The notes beneath the pieces are model-generated. The model had not been told where the DNA came from and made no database searches. It saw only the letters and a program-made list of their open reading frames with translations. A stretch of 64,000 bases of DNA from Schistosoma mansoni (Eukaryota > Platyhelminthes > Trematoda > Strigeidida > Schistosomatidae): contig NC_031498.1 in NCBI RefSeq assembly GCF_000237925.1, positions 7,316,717 to 7,380,716 on the forward strand, given 5' to 3'. Below are positions 48,264-61,668 of the stretch, one piece after another; within the stretch, counting starts at the first letter, position 1, and the number at the start of each line of letters is the position of its first letter. Made by a program: the position numbers and the translations under genes.

Positions 48264-51200
48264 GTCAAATAATTGAGAAACGTTAAATAATATAACCTCC
48301 TATCTTTGTTTTGTTATTTTCATGAATTTTCCTATCAAGCTTGAAGAACGAAATTGAAGTTTACTTTAAGTTAAAAGAAACACAAAACTCTCGAAACATA
48401 TCTTTAAAATCACAAAATAATTTAATCCTTGATGATTGCATCTATTCCATTAACGATATTCATATTAGCTTTTCTGTATATTTAGTGTTTAGCTATTAAC
48501 GTTAACAAGTTAGAAATAAAACGAATGAATTTTGGATGTTCGTCTAATATTATACCCTAAACCAAATAAAGAAAACTTTTTATTTAATCATTCCTTACTG
48601 TTTGGATCAAGTAGTAGTATCTAATTTACCTGCTACATTAAAAATAAACATAGTAGCTCGTCATTAATAATTAGTAATCTGTAAATAGTTTTTTGTGGAT
48701 GATATTGTGCCAATCCAGAATCATATCTTGGATAGTGAATGTCTTTGCACAAACTATAGAGGACAGAAATACAATACAACATTAAACGAAAATATCATGA
48801 TATACTTTCAAAGGTTGACAAACACATCTTATTTGTGGAACATAAAAATGGTTAGTTTTGGACTACTTAACTTACATTGATAATGAATTGTAACTTATTA
48901 TACGTTGATTTAATTATTAACATTAAAGCAGCGTATGTTTATGGACCAAGAATAACTATCTAGCAACCAAGTATAAAAAGTGGTGTGGTTGTATCACAGT
49001 CACTTTAACACAGTATAAACGTCATTGTTAAGACCCACCTAAAATATATTGCATTCATTGTGTGTAGAAATGTTTGGTGTTGAACAAAACAAAATTATAA
49101 AGATAGAGATTAAAAATAATAAATAAAATATACAGTTAACTTGCAGTAATAACAACTTTCACTATTCAATTATGTCTCATACAGTGGAATAACACCCTAT
49201 TGGTATTGGAAAACGTTTATGTGTCCCCCCACAGAATTCTTGAGAATGAAAAATGCATCCTGATAAAGATTTCTACTGAAATTATTCCTACTGCTATATA
49301 GTTATATTATTTTGAATTATCACTAGTATTGATATCAGGTAAAAAAAGAAACAGTTAGAAAGAGACAATTTTAATTAGAGTAGAAATTATAATTGAATTC
49401 TTATGCAAAGTTGCGATTTCATATTTTAATCTTGTAACTTTCGAACTTTATTTGGGTTAATTAATTTAAACGATAAAATAGAATAAATATTTCGTATTGA
49501 ATTAAATTAGTTTGAATCGTGGTGTAATTGTCTACTTGGTTCTTATAAAGTATTATTGTCATTTGTATTAATATGTTATTATTAGTCCATATAGTCTTTC
49601 CAATCAACACAGAATAAAATAATTATATAGACTTTCGTGATGATCACAAATATTGATAAAAGAATGGAAACCCCAAATATTTATGGTTCATTTCGACTCC
49701 TGATATGTTTGCTCAGAAAAACCGTACAGAAGTAAAACTAGTCCCAAAAAACTGATTTCATAAAGATAAAAATAAATAGTAAAATTATGTTTAATGTAAT
49801 GGATAGCTGAGTGATCTCAAGGGAAATACTCTTCTAAGAAAAGTGGATATAGTTAGAGAAATAGTAGTGGAAATTAGAATGACTCATCATTTTTTATCTG
49901 TGACTGGTGTAGATCTAACATGTTTCTAGTAAACTGAAATATCAGTGATGAACGGTTTTCATCTTCGTCCACATGATTTTCAACATGTTTATATTAGTTC
50001 ACTAACATATTAACTTAGTAACGGATATTACGAGTATTAAGATGGACGGTTACATATAACACTTATAATATTTTGGACAGTAGAATTTATCAGTTTCGAA
50101 AGGTTGACTTGGTTTCCTCATTACAGAACTAGGCAAAATATCACTTTAAACCTAATGCATCATCTGTTATTCTCATTAATATAAGCCAAGATAGGTTTTA
50201 TCTTTTCTTTAATCCATGATGATTGTTCAATACAATATTCAAAAATGTCACTGAATGGATTTTATGTAATCATACATTAAAAATCTGCATATTTCATAGC
50301 ATATTCGTTATTACATTTATATGGCTTATTTGTATTTTGTATTTAAACTACGAGACACGACAAGCATAATTCAGTGTGTTACAATTGGATCTCTCATTGA
50401 AGTAACAAGTATTTAAGAAGACTTCCGACTTCGAAAATATAATAAATTCAAGAAAGAACAATATGATTTGCTATCATTTTGATTTCATTGGTACATTGAA
50501 TTTTAACTTGAAAGCTCAACCTTTCATTGTATTCAAAGACATTGAAATCCCTTTTTTTCCTAGTTTTTTATAGCACACAAATAAACTAAAATTTGTCATA
50601 TTTAATTTGTTTTCAAGTCAACAACATTCAACTCACTTTGAGAATTAGATCAGGCTGTTTTTTTAAAAAAAAGGTAAACAATGTAATCTTAGCTTTGTTA
50701 TGTTACGCAAAGTTTTAATACATTAGGAAAAAGTTTAAGCTAAAAATTACATTTAATTTGATTCTATTCAAGTTGTACGGAAATCAATCTCTGAGACAAG
50801 TTTATTGTTGTCAATAAAAATATGAATAAAATATATATAATTAATTTAATGTTTTACATAAATCGGGTTTAGTGAACTGGGATTTTAAAAAAACAAAATA
50901 ATATTGATCTGTTGTTATTTGTAATTTAAGAACGAAAATATATGACAATATGAATAATATATTTGTAAAATCTCAGCGAACGAATTTGAAGTAAATCCAA
51001 AGTTTCTCAATCTGGTCCAAGCTTTTTCAAGGAGTTTCAAGAATATGAATTAATAACAAACGAAAGAGGTGTCAAATCCTGCAAACTACACTAACAATGG
51101 AAGTTATTGATATAAGGAGAGTTTGAGCTTTAAAAAAGATATTTCATAAGCCAGATGCATGTGAAATAGATAAAATAACAGACGATATCAAGTGAATAGA

Positions 51201-51949
51201 AACACGAATTATAAAAATACAGTTTGATGAATGACAAATTTTGGCAAATTAATATACATGAAATCGGTTGACACAGAATTATATCATAACTACATTATCC
51301 ACTGGTCTTACGAACGCTGGATTATTTCGTCTTGAGGCCTTTCATTTCACGCCAGTCCTAAATTAATATCACTGTCACATTTAAAAAAAGCCTTTCACTT
51401 TACTTTTTTTTTTCCTGGGACTTATGTAAAATTAACATTTTATAATTCCAGCAGCAGATATTAATTAGTAAGTGACAACGGATGTATATGGCTTGACATT
51501 AAACCTAAAATTTTTTTATTATTTTTGTTATCAAGAGTCAAATGGCTTTTCAATTTATTTTGATTTATGAAAGTTCCGCCATCATTGATAATTTTACCAT
51601 TGTTTGAACAAAAAGACCAAATAAAATTAATTTAGATTTTACAATAAAACTGAGATATTCATTGACAATTATACCAGCATTGTTTGAAATTATATGCAAA
51701 ATAATGGATTATCTGAAGAATAGTGAATAGTTTTGAGGGACCAAGATCTTGTTGAATAATAGGGAAAATGTAAATACCATTTATTAAACACATGGTATCA
51801 TATAAACAATTGTTAATCCCTGGTCAAAGACTATCTGTTAACTGGTTAAAATTATGAAAAAATCAGTTACAGTCTGATCTAATTTGTAGAATAGAATAGA
51901 TCAGATATATCAAATAACAACGCATTATACTACCTATTAAAAAGCATTC
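46906..51949. other. Long intergenic stretch, no gene seen
   Basis: About 5 kb of AT-rich DNA. A (CT)n(TA)n microsatellite lies at 48217-48261. A 61-codon frame with CxC at 48695-48880 is unsupported. Confidence 0.4.
48217..48261. repeat. (CT)n(TA)n microsatellite
   Basis: A CT run followed by a TA run of 33 bases. Confidence 0.95.
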
Positions 51950-51953
51950 CTAT

Positions 51954-52433
51954 TGTAGTGCCGTGCTTCGTTTCGTGTTCACCCTGATAACCGTTGTGGT
52001 ACAAGTCTTAACGGAGCATAATATCAGAAGGCAAAGGGAAGTGGCAACTACATTTTTATTGATAATTGATGCAGACCAGAAAGTTATAAGCACATGAGAA
52101 AATGTTAGCGAGCGGAACATAAATGACATGCATTGGAGATGGCTGGGAAGACAACTCGAGAGTGAAGCAAAAATAATGCGTATTGGAGATGGCGGGGAAG
52201 TCAACTCATTTTAAGCAAGCGTTAATTAGTATTTATAGTCAAACAAAAATGAATGACAGATATATGATGAATAAGATACGAAGGGTACACATATACGCTC
52301 ATATAAAAATATAGTCAAGGTTAATAAGCGAATAATTTACAAGATCAAAATATGACTCATAATGTATAGGTGAATTAGCTTGGCCAGTAGTTAGAATAAA
52401 GTATATGGGCTTAATATATAAACTGATACTACA
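51954..52433 (-). mobile_element. Solo LTR, family A copy 2
   Basis: 480 bp, TGTAGTGCCG...GATACTACA on the plus strand, bounded by the exact 4-bp repeat CTAT (51950-51953 and 52434-52437). It is the reverse complement of 104-636 along its length, with about two units of the ~50-bp internal array. Solo LTR fossil. Confidence 0.82.
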
Positions 52434-52437
52434 CTAT

Positions 52438-54419
52438 TTTCTCATCTAAATATTTAGATGAATATACGTATATGAATGAATTGCCGTTCTACTCTCTAAA
52501 TATATAGGAAAACGAAACAAATCAAAGAGAGTATATGAAAAGAACTACCAATATATTACTTGAATCCGTGCTTCAGTAATAAATTATGCTTTGAATAAAA
52601 TAGCTTTAGTAGACCCATTCGACACTCTTTGTGTATCAATCAATATTATCACACTAATTTATTTGTATCTTCAAACAAATGATAAATTTAGACTTAGAAT
52701 ACTCAATATTTTACAATAGGCTTATACATAATTAACTTTATAACTCTTCGTCAGATCATTATATCTAAGATATATCTGATATAATGAAAGAAAAAAAATC
52801 AAATATTTTATCAAGAATAATGCTATTAAGTTTACCAGCACTCTTAACTATTACATGTTATCCTTCATACAGAAAAAATCCATTAATAGAATAATAATAG
52901 GTGATAATAACCTAATAAATATGAATCAACTGTTTACAGTCATTTGGTTAGATTAAAAATCTTTTTTAAAGGTAACTAAGTAAACGAAATTGTGAATTTG
53001 GTCCAAGAGACTCAAAAAAGTAGTTTGAAATAATGACTCTGTACAAGCTGTGTAGTCTATCTAGTTGCTATATTCTTTAATCAACAAGAAATATACTTAA
53101 CTGAAGAAATCCAATTAAAATATACAGAAATATATAGTTGCGTGCTAAAGTGTATAAGATAAACTTATGTAATTCATTCACCGAAAATTTCATTGAAAAC
53201 AAAATTATATTTGGGTTAATAAGAAGAAAAAAACCTACAAAAACAATATTTATTTGTTTACAAATAATGAAAAACAATAATGTTTTACTACTTATGTTCA
53301 ATTATTCAATGGAACAATTTATGCAATTATAGTTTCATTGAAGGTTAATGTGTATTATAAGTTTAAGTAATAATAATAATAAACTGTCAGGGGATAATTG
53401 ATTGCCTATTTAGATGGACTAGTTGAAACAGCAAATTAATAGTTTTCTCCGATCAAAATATGTTGTAGATGTATATACTTCCCCTCATTTTATGTATGAT
53501 ATACATTGCCAAAATTTAGATTTAAAGGTGTAAGTTTGATGGTATACAGAAAAAAACATCACTGATCTGATTAAACTTTTCTGAATGTACAATAACAAAA
53601 GAATATTTATTCAAATGATGTTCATTCATCACATGTTAAGAATAGGTAAATAATATGAAGTGATATCTGCGAATTTCAAGGGAATATAAAGCTGAATTTA
53701 AAAGTCTGAATAATTATAAATATATCGATTTCCAATGGAACGTTTGTGAGCGTTATTTGATATAAATTTGGCATATATCATGAAACGAATTAAGTAAGGG
53801 GACAACTGAAAAGTAGAGAGCAATGAACAGACTTTTCAATCTAGAATGTATTTCATCAACAATTTATATGATCAAAAGACCCAGTAGAAATAAGATGCAG
53901 GTTGTTTCAAGCCCCGTCGCAAGCAAAATGACTTTAAAGTACTATCTTAATGAACGGTTTCCTTCATGAAATAACATCTAAAAATTATTTTGTTTTCATG
54001 AAAGATGCTATCTGTTGTCAAACTTAAGAAACTTTTTTTCAATAATAACAGAAACCTTTATTCAAACAAACCAATGTAAAATGCTCTCATCTAGCAACTA
54101 CTTTCATGAATTTTATTCTTGCATTTGAAAAACAGCAGTTCATAATAAATAAATACTTTAAAACAGCGTCAATAAACAGTTATCTGTAAAATTTATCTCA
54201 TAATAAAATGAGCCAGAATATAAACTACTGATCAGTAGCCAAAGACAATATGACAAATATTATAAGGACAAATGATACACTTTCCCGGAAATACACCTAA
54301 CTTTTATCCATATTTTAACAAAATATCCTGATGCGACCCAAATATGTTTACTAATGCGATTGCTTTCTCGTTTACTAATGCATATTTTACTTGAAACAAA
54401 TCCTCATGACTATAAGCTG
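52438..54419. other. Intergenic, no gene seen
   Basis: AT-rich, nothing recognised. Confidence 0.45.
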
Positions 54420-54616
54420 AGATGATGTTGGCGAGCAGTGAAATCGTATTACGTCTCATGAGGGACTCATCAGCTAGATCTACCTGCATCTCAAAGTTGA
54501 TGTTCACTCACGGACTCGAACCCAGTACCGTTCGCTTCAAACGCTATCGCGTTATCCAGTTAGCTACTGAGTTCCGATGGCCACTTGTTTGTACAATGGG
54601 GTGAAGTTTATTTCAT
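54420..54616 (-). mobile_element. Smα SINE, diverged copy
   Basis: Minus-strand unit with A-box-like TAGCTAACTGGATAACGCG (near 54560), B-box-like GGGTTCGAGTCC (near 54515) and a hammerhead segment. The CTGATGA core is intact (54473-54467), but the GAAA position reads GTAA and the cleavage triplet is lost, so it is inactive. Confidence 0.78.
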
Positions 54617-55334
54617 TTTTTGCATTGGTCGCTGCAATTGATCAGTCACTGGTTGGCCCTTTATTAGCTTATTAAAAGGGACAGTATCGAAACGGAACTT
54701 AACAAAGATAAGTGTTTGATATCCCCACTAACTTTTTCCCTCGGAAATAAGTATATTGATATGAAGTGAAAAGTTGTCAATAAAGTTGTTAAACATATCA
54801 GTTATTACCTGTATTCATATACAAATTTATGGGAAATACTAGAAGAAGAATCATACTGCTTTCATATACTTCTAATACTAATTATTGTGTAAAAGCGAAG
54901 ATATTTTTAAAATAGCCATCTTTTATTTCAATTCTTTGCAGTCTATCACAATAGAAAATAAAAATTAGGAAGGAAAGATTTCAGATATTAAGAATAACGT
55001 TAAAATATTGTAAAATCGAATCATGACTACCAATTTGAATGAATACTTTCCTGTCACGGGAAACTTCCTTTTCATGAGATAAATTCTCAAATTGAAAATT
55101 TCTGAACAACATTTTGGTTGTTATTAAATTCTCCAATTTAGATTGTATAGAAGAGAAATGGTCATTGACATTCTGAAGAACTTTTTAAGTTCATTCTTCA
55201 AGTGGACCGCATTTTTTAACATTAATAGAAAAATCATTTAAATAGTTTGTTCTGACGATATTTCTCACCTTAAACCTTGTTATTTGCATGATTCTATGGA
55301 TTACCATTGTGAGTTCACTCGACTTTTGAAAATA
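54617..55334. other. Intergenic, no gene seen
   Basis: AT-rich, nothing recognised. Confidence 0.4.
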
Positions 55335-55515
55335 CCAGTATAGGATTGTGGAGATTGTTGAGTTTCAATAGAAATCATGAATGGATGAATGTTAGGCAAC
55401 CATTGAAAACACGAGAGCACCCTAGCAGTGGGCATCCACAATCCTTCTATCTTGCAGGTGAATGCTTAATCACTAGACCACTGAGCCGGCATCCAAAGGT
55501 GTTGACCATAGTTAT
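55335..55515 (-). mobile_element. HH-SINE, internally deleted
   Basis: Minus-strand copy with tail (GGATTGTGGAGATTG), most of the hammerhead deleted (GAGAGCACC joined to CTAGCAGTGGGCATCC), then the A-box region (GGTCTAGTGATTAAGC) and GCCGGCATCC. Confidence 0.72.
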
Positions 55516-56301
55516 TTTATTTTTACCATAAGGATTTATAATCTAGATAGATTTCGAAACCTTTAAGTACTCTATACTAATCTGAGTACCGTTTCCCTAA
55601 AAGTTCTATGAAAATCTTAATATATCCTTGACCCATAATTTTAACTCTTTCCTGATCGAATTGATGCAATGATTTTAGGTTTATGTAATAAACTTGTTCA
55701 GGGTGACAAAAAAGTTATTAAATTATCTAATTTTTAAAAAAAAGTCTATACAATCAAAACTTTCACTTTTCTTTCTTAATGATCTCTAATTTCAACTAAT
55801 AGTAGATAAATTCTTTCGCTTACAAGTAACAAAATCTATTGTAGCTTCTGATTACTTCAAGTCTATGTTTATTCAAATTATTTCAGACTAAGATATCTCA
55901 AAACTGAATAAGAGAAAGTCATTAGATTATAAATTCTTTCAAATGGTTATGAATTTCATATTTGCTTCTCTTAAACGGTCTCTTTTACTAAATAACAACT
56001 TAAAAATACCAAGTAGTATATCAAAAAATCTCATCAGATATATCAATCAAAAAACCGATAAAGTTAATTTAAATGAAATTAAATACAACAATTCACATTT
56101 TATCTATGATGATGATTAGTTTATAAGAAATATCTATATTATCGAATATTTGATAACTTACGAACTATTCATCTATAATTGAAAAATTATTTGTACTTCA
56201 ATTAGGTACTAAATCTTCTAGTCTAGAAGAACAAATATAATTTTAAGATTAAATCACTAACCACAGACACCTGGACCATGAAAAAATCTTTATCTCTCAG
56301 T
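55516..56301. other. Intergenic, no gene seen
   Basis: AT-rich, nothing recognised. Confidence 0.45.
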
Positions 56302-56626
56302 TGACCGGATACCATTAGCAACAGCATAATGTGGAAGAGAACGAACCAGTTTCTCGATGAACAGGAGATTAGGAAAAGATGTTGGAAGTGGATAGGACAG
56401 GCATTGAGGAAATCATCAAATTACATCACGAGGCAAGCACTAACTCGGAATCCTGAAGGAAAAGAGAAAAGCCCAAGAACAAACTACATCGGAAATTGGA
56501 AGCAGACATGAAAAGGATGAGTAGTAAATGGAAAGGTTTGCCAAAGACAGGTTTGGATTGAGAATGCTGACGGGCAGCCTATTCTCCTCCATTAGAGATA
56601 ACAGGCGTAAGTAAGTAAGCAAGTTA
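56302..56626 (+). mobile_element. RTE LINE 3' fragment
   Basis: Plus-strand, 5'-truncated copy starting at TTGACCGGATACCA (the WPDTI part of the frame) and ending in GTAAGTAAGTAAGCAAG. It covers about the last 105 codons, with frame damage after ALTRNPEGK. Confidence 0.87.
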
Positions 56627-58465
56627 ATACATGCTTAGACAGTCAAAAATACCACTCAGTTAACAAGTGACTAAAGCTGTAGGCTGATCATAAGTAAGAT
56701 GAGAATTCACGCAAAATTGACGCATAGTTATTTATTATCTGGTAGTATTAGAAATGTTAGTATAAAGAACGGAATATTCGGTATTAAAAAATTTAAACCA
56801 AGGATTATATCAATCTTTCCATGCTAAAAAATTAAACGTTTAGCTCAAACAAAAGACGTTTTGTCAAGCGAAAGTTTGGAAACAAAATATTTGACGGGGA
56901 TCAAGCGTACAATCTCAGAAATCTATCAGACTTGACTTTTAAAAGACTTACATTCATATTGAATAAAACGCTTTTAAGTTGCTTGTTCGTGGTATAATTT
57001 TGACAGTTGCATTAATCAAACGTTTCAGTACTGATTTTTATGGTATTTGGAACATGTGTAACATAACACTGGATAATTATGACCTGTTAACCTATGTGCC
57101 ATATGTTGTTTTGTTGTAAATTATTGTCACAAGCACTGACTTATGTCTAGATTACAAGCATGTTGATTGACACACATAATTTTGAAGGGTTTTTTAACCG
57201 AGAAACTCCAAACATAAAGCAAGAAAGCGAAAACTGGTTAGTTTGAGGCTGCTGAAAGAGTGACGCTCATTTTATTATGGGCTAAAAGCATCAGTGTTTC
57301 ATGAGAAAATTGGGATAAATATTCTTACTACTAGTAAGTAGTATGTACAGTTAAATACAATACGATGGAGAACGAAATTCTATATTTTTTCTGATTTCAG
57401 GGAGCACTGAGTTTTCATTTAAGAGAGTTAAGTCAGTGAGTATCGTAATATCCTAAACATACTGCAGAATAATTAGTACGATAGTCAACAATATTTAATC
57501 GGTACTGTACAAAAATCAATTTTTTCTTGCATCACATTTATTTATTCAATATTTCATCGTAGTGTTCAGTCACCGTGATTTAAATGTAATTATATTGATA
57601 CCCATTTTATTGTCAGCTCATTGGAGTAAATTATTATGCTGTGAAATAAGTAGGGACTCGGTTCTTAATTTTAGTGAGGACAAATTATTTTGTGTGATTA
57701 CCTCTGTGAACTTAAGTATTCATTGGTGAGCTACTGTTATCAATGTGGTTCACATAATCAAAATGATATGAATATAGATTATTCAGTGATAGGATAACAG
57801 ATTACAATTCCAAATAGCGATCATCGTAGGAACCATTCTTTCATACTGCCTCATTCAGGTAATGTGGAAATAATGGATTACCATAAGAATTTATATGAGC
57901 CAATTAAACAGTGATATAGCAGTGTATTTTCACTTACACAAATATTCTTAATTTGACATATGTAATTAAGACAGCCAGCACCATTCAACCATATATAGTA
58001 TATAATGAAATAGTACCAACATTTCACTTCGTAAACCTTTTTTTCACTTTTTCGTTAATTAAACATACATGTCATCAGTATTCCTAATTCGATGTAACAA
58101 GCCTTCGAATATATTAGTCAAATTCATTTAGAAAGCACTTATTTTAGTTACAAAAGAAACTTGTGTAGTGTATAAATGTAGATGAACTATTATGTTTTGA
58201 TAATACTTAGTAGTATGTATGATCGGGTTAGTGTAAATGTTGGTAATGAACTTAGCTATTTATTGAGTATTTATGTTCTGTCTTCAATGAACTTGCATCT
58301 GACAAAATGAAGTAAGCAATTTAGTGTAGTACATATCGTTAGAACATTGACAAGTATGCGTGTTTACTGGCAAAATGTTTCATTTCTAATACTTGAAACA
58401 GCCGAATTGTGTGTTTTTAGTTGATTGAGGAATTCAAAGTTGATATATTCCTAAAAAGATTTACC
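56627..58465. other. Intergenic, no gene seen
   Basis: AT-rich. A 35-bp exon-like piece at 57401-57435 was considered and rejected. Confidence 0.4.
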
Positions 58466-58476
58466 AGCTAGTTTAT

Positions 58477-58537
58477 CAATATCAGAAGGGATTTTTGTGA
58501 ATATTATAGTAACTTTAATAGTTGAAATCATGAGTCT
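58477..58537 (-). mobile_element. HH-SINE, 61-bp 3'-end insertion with 11-bp TSD
   Basis: Only the last ~60 bases of the HH-SINE are present on the minus strand (GACTCATGATTTCAACTATT...CCCTTCTGATA). They are bounded by the exact 11-bp repeat AGCTAGTTTAT (58466-58476 and 58538-58548). A tiny copy with full target duplication and only the 3' end is what target-primed reverse transcription makes after early stop. It fixes the element's 3' terminus at CTTCTGATA plus one to three bases. Confidence 0.85.
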
Positions 58538-58548
58538 AGCTAGTTTAT

Positions 58549-58644
58549 TGTTAATCACTAGACTTTTTCATATAAAATTTGAGCTTTAGTTAAAGAAACG
58601 GTTCTCCAAAGCCGTTCAGTTTTTTCTGACTACTTTATCCTATT
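58549..58644. other. Short spacer
   Basis: Nothing recognised. Confidence 0.5.
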
Positions 58645-59033
58645 TCTCGGTGTAATGTGTTCTTGGGCCTTCTTCTTTCCCGCTTCCCTTCCAAGTTAGG
58701 GCTTGCCTTGTAATGCACATTGGTGATTCCCTTAATGTATGTCCTATCCACTTCAAACGTCTTTTCCTAATTTCTTCTTCAGCTGGAAGCTGGTTTGTCC
58801 TCTCCCATAAAACTCTGTTGCTGATAGTATCCGGCCAGTGAATATTGAGTATTTTATGTAAACAACTATTTATAAGTACTTGTACCTTCTTGACGATGGA
58901 TGTAGTAGTTCTCCACGTTTCAGCTCCGTACAGTAGGACTGTCTTGAAGATTCTCACTTTGAAGTTAGTTGACAGTTGTTTTGAGTTCCATATGTTCTTC
59001 AATTGTAGAAATGCTGCCCTTGCTTTGCCAAAA
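58645..59033 (-). mobile_element. RTE LINE coding fragment
   Basis: Minus-strand piece encoding 120 residues in frame ([42 protein letters not shown]) of the RTE C-terminal region. It ends near the NTLRRE position without the GTAAGTAA tail. It lacks four codons relative to the 34.5-kb copy between IF and KTVLL. Confidence 0.87.
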
Positions 59034-60734
59034 TAATATATGTGTATTACTATTTATTTCTAAATACTATATATATTGATATTGACAACCAGTTTAGTTT
59101 GCCTTTTTCAAACATAATGAGAATTAATAAGACATTTGGTTGTACTTCTATTAACAGATGTTTTTTGCTGGGTTGTTTGATTATTTCTATTTATTGTGAA
59201 AACATATAGCAGCTGGTGGAAAACAATCATTTTTCACTTCACATTCTTTTGTCTTATATTACATTTTGTTCGCACCAGTTATTGAGATTAGGAAATTTGT
59301 ATGCTTGTACTGTGGAATAAAATTAATTTAATCTTAAGCAGTATACAGGTTCATCATAAATACATCTAAGAATAAGTACATTACGAATTAAACATTAACC
59401 TGTTTTACATTGTTTAAATATAAGTGTACTGAAAATAACCATTCGTCATAGACGATGTATTATTTTGTTTGTAATTAGCTAGTTTAATAAAAACATTAAT
59501 ATACATTTCTCATAATTACAATAGCTTTTTCTCTTTTGTAATTTACCCCTGAATTTATTGATTAAGAATGTAATTTCATAGTTGTCGTATAGTCTGTCAA
59601 TTCCGCATAAAAATGAGTTTCCTAAAGGTAATCTATTTCGAGATGATAAACAAGTAGTCACCCATAAATCATGTGAATGTATCATCCCTATAATTACCAT
59701 TTTATTATATGATATTCTGACAGTTATTTCTAAATGAGAGATGAAGTAATAGTCACATCTGCATTCGAAATGGCTTCTCGGACCTAAATTTAATCAAGAT
59801 TGAGATTTACAGCAACATAATGTGCGCAGTCATGCCTACTTGATGATTCCAACTACCTATGTCTCCCTCTAGAAGTTCATAAATGTAAATAAAAGCTTAA
59901 TTTAGCCTAAAATTTACATGCTTTAGGCCGCAATCACTAATCAGAAAGGACTAACGGAATAAGCTGTTATTTTCTAGAAACATTTGCACTTTAATTCAGT
60001 AACTTGGTAAGTTTCACATTCGATAAGTTCATTCGCCTAGTGTGCAAACTTTTCCCCATGAATTAGGAAACTTTGTCTTATTTCTTTATAAGGTGTGAAA
60101 TCAATTTTGCCATATTAATGAAATCCGAAGAAAGTTTATTATGGAGATCGTTAAATTTTAACCGACTAAAGTTTAAAAAGCACAATAAATATCGTCGTCA
60201 TCACCTGTACTTCTATTTGAGTAAAGTATTCACAAAGTTAATTCCTTCAGTAAAGAAGAGTGGTTAGTCAGCCAACCTGACAATATAAACATCATTTAAC
60301 CGTAATTTTACTTACACAGGTTATATCAGTTAAATCAACAAGTACAAAATGATCCACTGTTACACTAAATTCTCCTGGTTACGTTAAAATGATAATATAA
60401 TAACTTAATTCAAATGACGAAAATAACCAAACAGAACAACTCGTTTAAAACACCTTGATAAATATGAAATAAAAATATATGGTGAATCATTGTCGCAATG
60501 CTATGTACCCATGAAAAACTCCATCTGACCTAAAATGGTTCAATTTTTGCTTGCACAACTAAAGACGAGATCTGATTCATTTACTACCTATAAATCAATA
60601 TAATTTAAGGAACTTATTTAAATTCAATTTAACTATGTGATGTCTTCAAGTGTTTTTCTCCAAAAAAGGCAATCAGACTCGATTATAAATAATTTCACTT
60701 GCTCAACAAATGAAAACAGTCTGCATAGGTGTAG
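59034..60734. other. Intergenic, no gene seen
   Basis: AT-rich. Short frames at 59479-59700 and 60073-60267 lack support. Confidence 0.4.
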
Positions 60735-60985
60735 TTAACAAACACAGGTGAGAAGACCAACGAATCGTTTAATACGAAATTACAGAATGTAAGCTATGAA
60801 AACCATACATCAAATACTTCATTTGCACATGTTCCATGAACTGCCACTTACAAATTTCATCGTTCTGTGTTTACATTCCTGTTCTCTACAATTCGATCTT
60901 CTAAATCTTCTACTGCCATTTATTCCACTCCCGATTGGCGTTAGATATTACTTATTCCTGTCAACATGTGTAAAATATACAACAT
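60735..60985 (+). repeat. Dispersed repeat family C, diverged copy
   Basis: Follows the order of 5465-5715 with many differences (ACACAGGTGAGAAGACCAACGA, ATACTTCATTTGCACATGT, GATTGGCGTTAGATATTACTTAT). Confidence 0.55.
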
Positions 60986-61617
60986 GGAAACCAAAATGAT
61001 ATTGTCCATTTGCAACTATTATTTCAGTATTCTAAAAATATCGACCTTACCTCAAGATACATTTAACACTTAAAATACCCGAAACATTTATGAAAAGTCA
61101 TTTAATATCCATTCCTTCTTTATTTTTATAACTAATGCCATTTAGAGTAGATAAAATACATTCAAATTTAAATAGGCTTTTTAAATAAAAGTATAATGAT
61201 ACTAATAACAACAATATATATATGTCAATAGAATAACTGAAATGAACAATAACAAATTACAAATTCAAATAGCTTGTATCAATTGATAAGAATGGTTGGT
61301 TATCAATCATAGATTAATAAAAAATGTTTACATTTGATCCAATGTAAACTTGATGATAGTGATGATGATGAGACAAACTGTTTCTTGTTAGTCTCATAGT
61401 TTCTTTTGTATAGAATGTAAATAAATACTTACTTTAAATTCATATATTACTTATACTATTTGAATACAATACATCACCATGGTATTATTCATATAAACGT
61501 GTATGAATCTTCATATTAAAACAGGTATGTTAATTTTAATTTCAAGTAAATAACACACTAACATTTGATAATAATATATACTATTGATTGATTACCATAT
61601 TTACTTATTATGTCAAG

Positions 61618-61625
61618 TATAAAAG
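61618..61625 (+). promoter_or_regulatory. TATA box of the small secreted-protein gene
   Basis: TATAAAAG, 44 bases before the ATG at 61669. Initiation ~30 bases downstream would give a 5' UTR of about 15-25 bases. Confidence 0.55.
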
Positions 61626-61668
61626 AGGTTGATATAATTCATTTCCTTTTTTTTAAAATATTAAAACC

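Noticed and set aside
48695-48880. 61-codon plus frame containing CxC
   Set aside because: Length is within chance for AT-rich DNA. The splice borders are weak and the nearby TATAAAAA at about 48975 is downstream of it.
55269-55322. 54-bp minus-strand open piece before GTGAGA
   Set aside because: Weak acceptor and only 18 codons open in one frame, which is expected by chance.
57401-57435. 35-bp piece between TTCTGATTTCAG and GTGAGTATC
   Set aside because: Good borders but tiny, with no neighbouring exon in a compatible phase.
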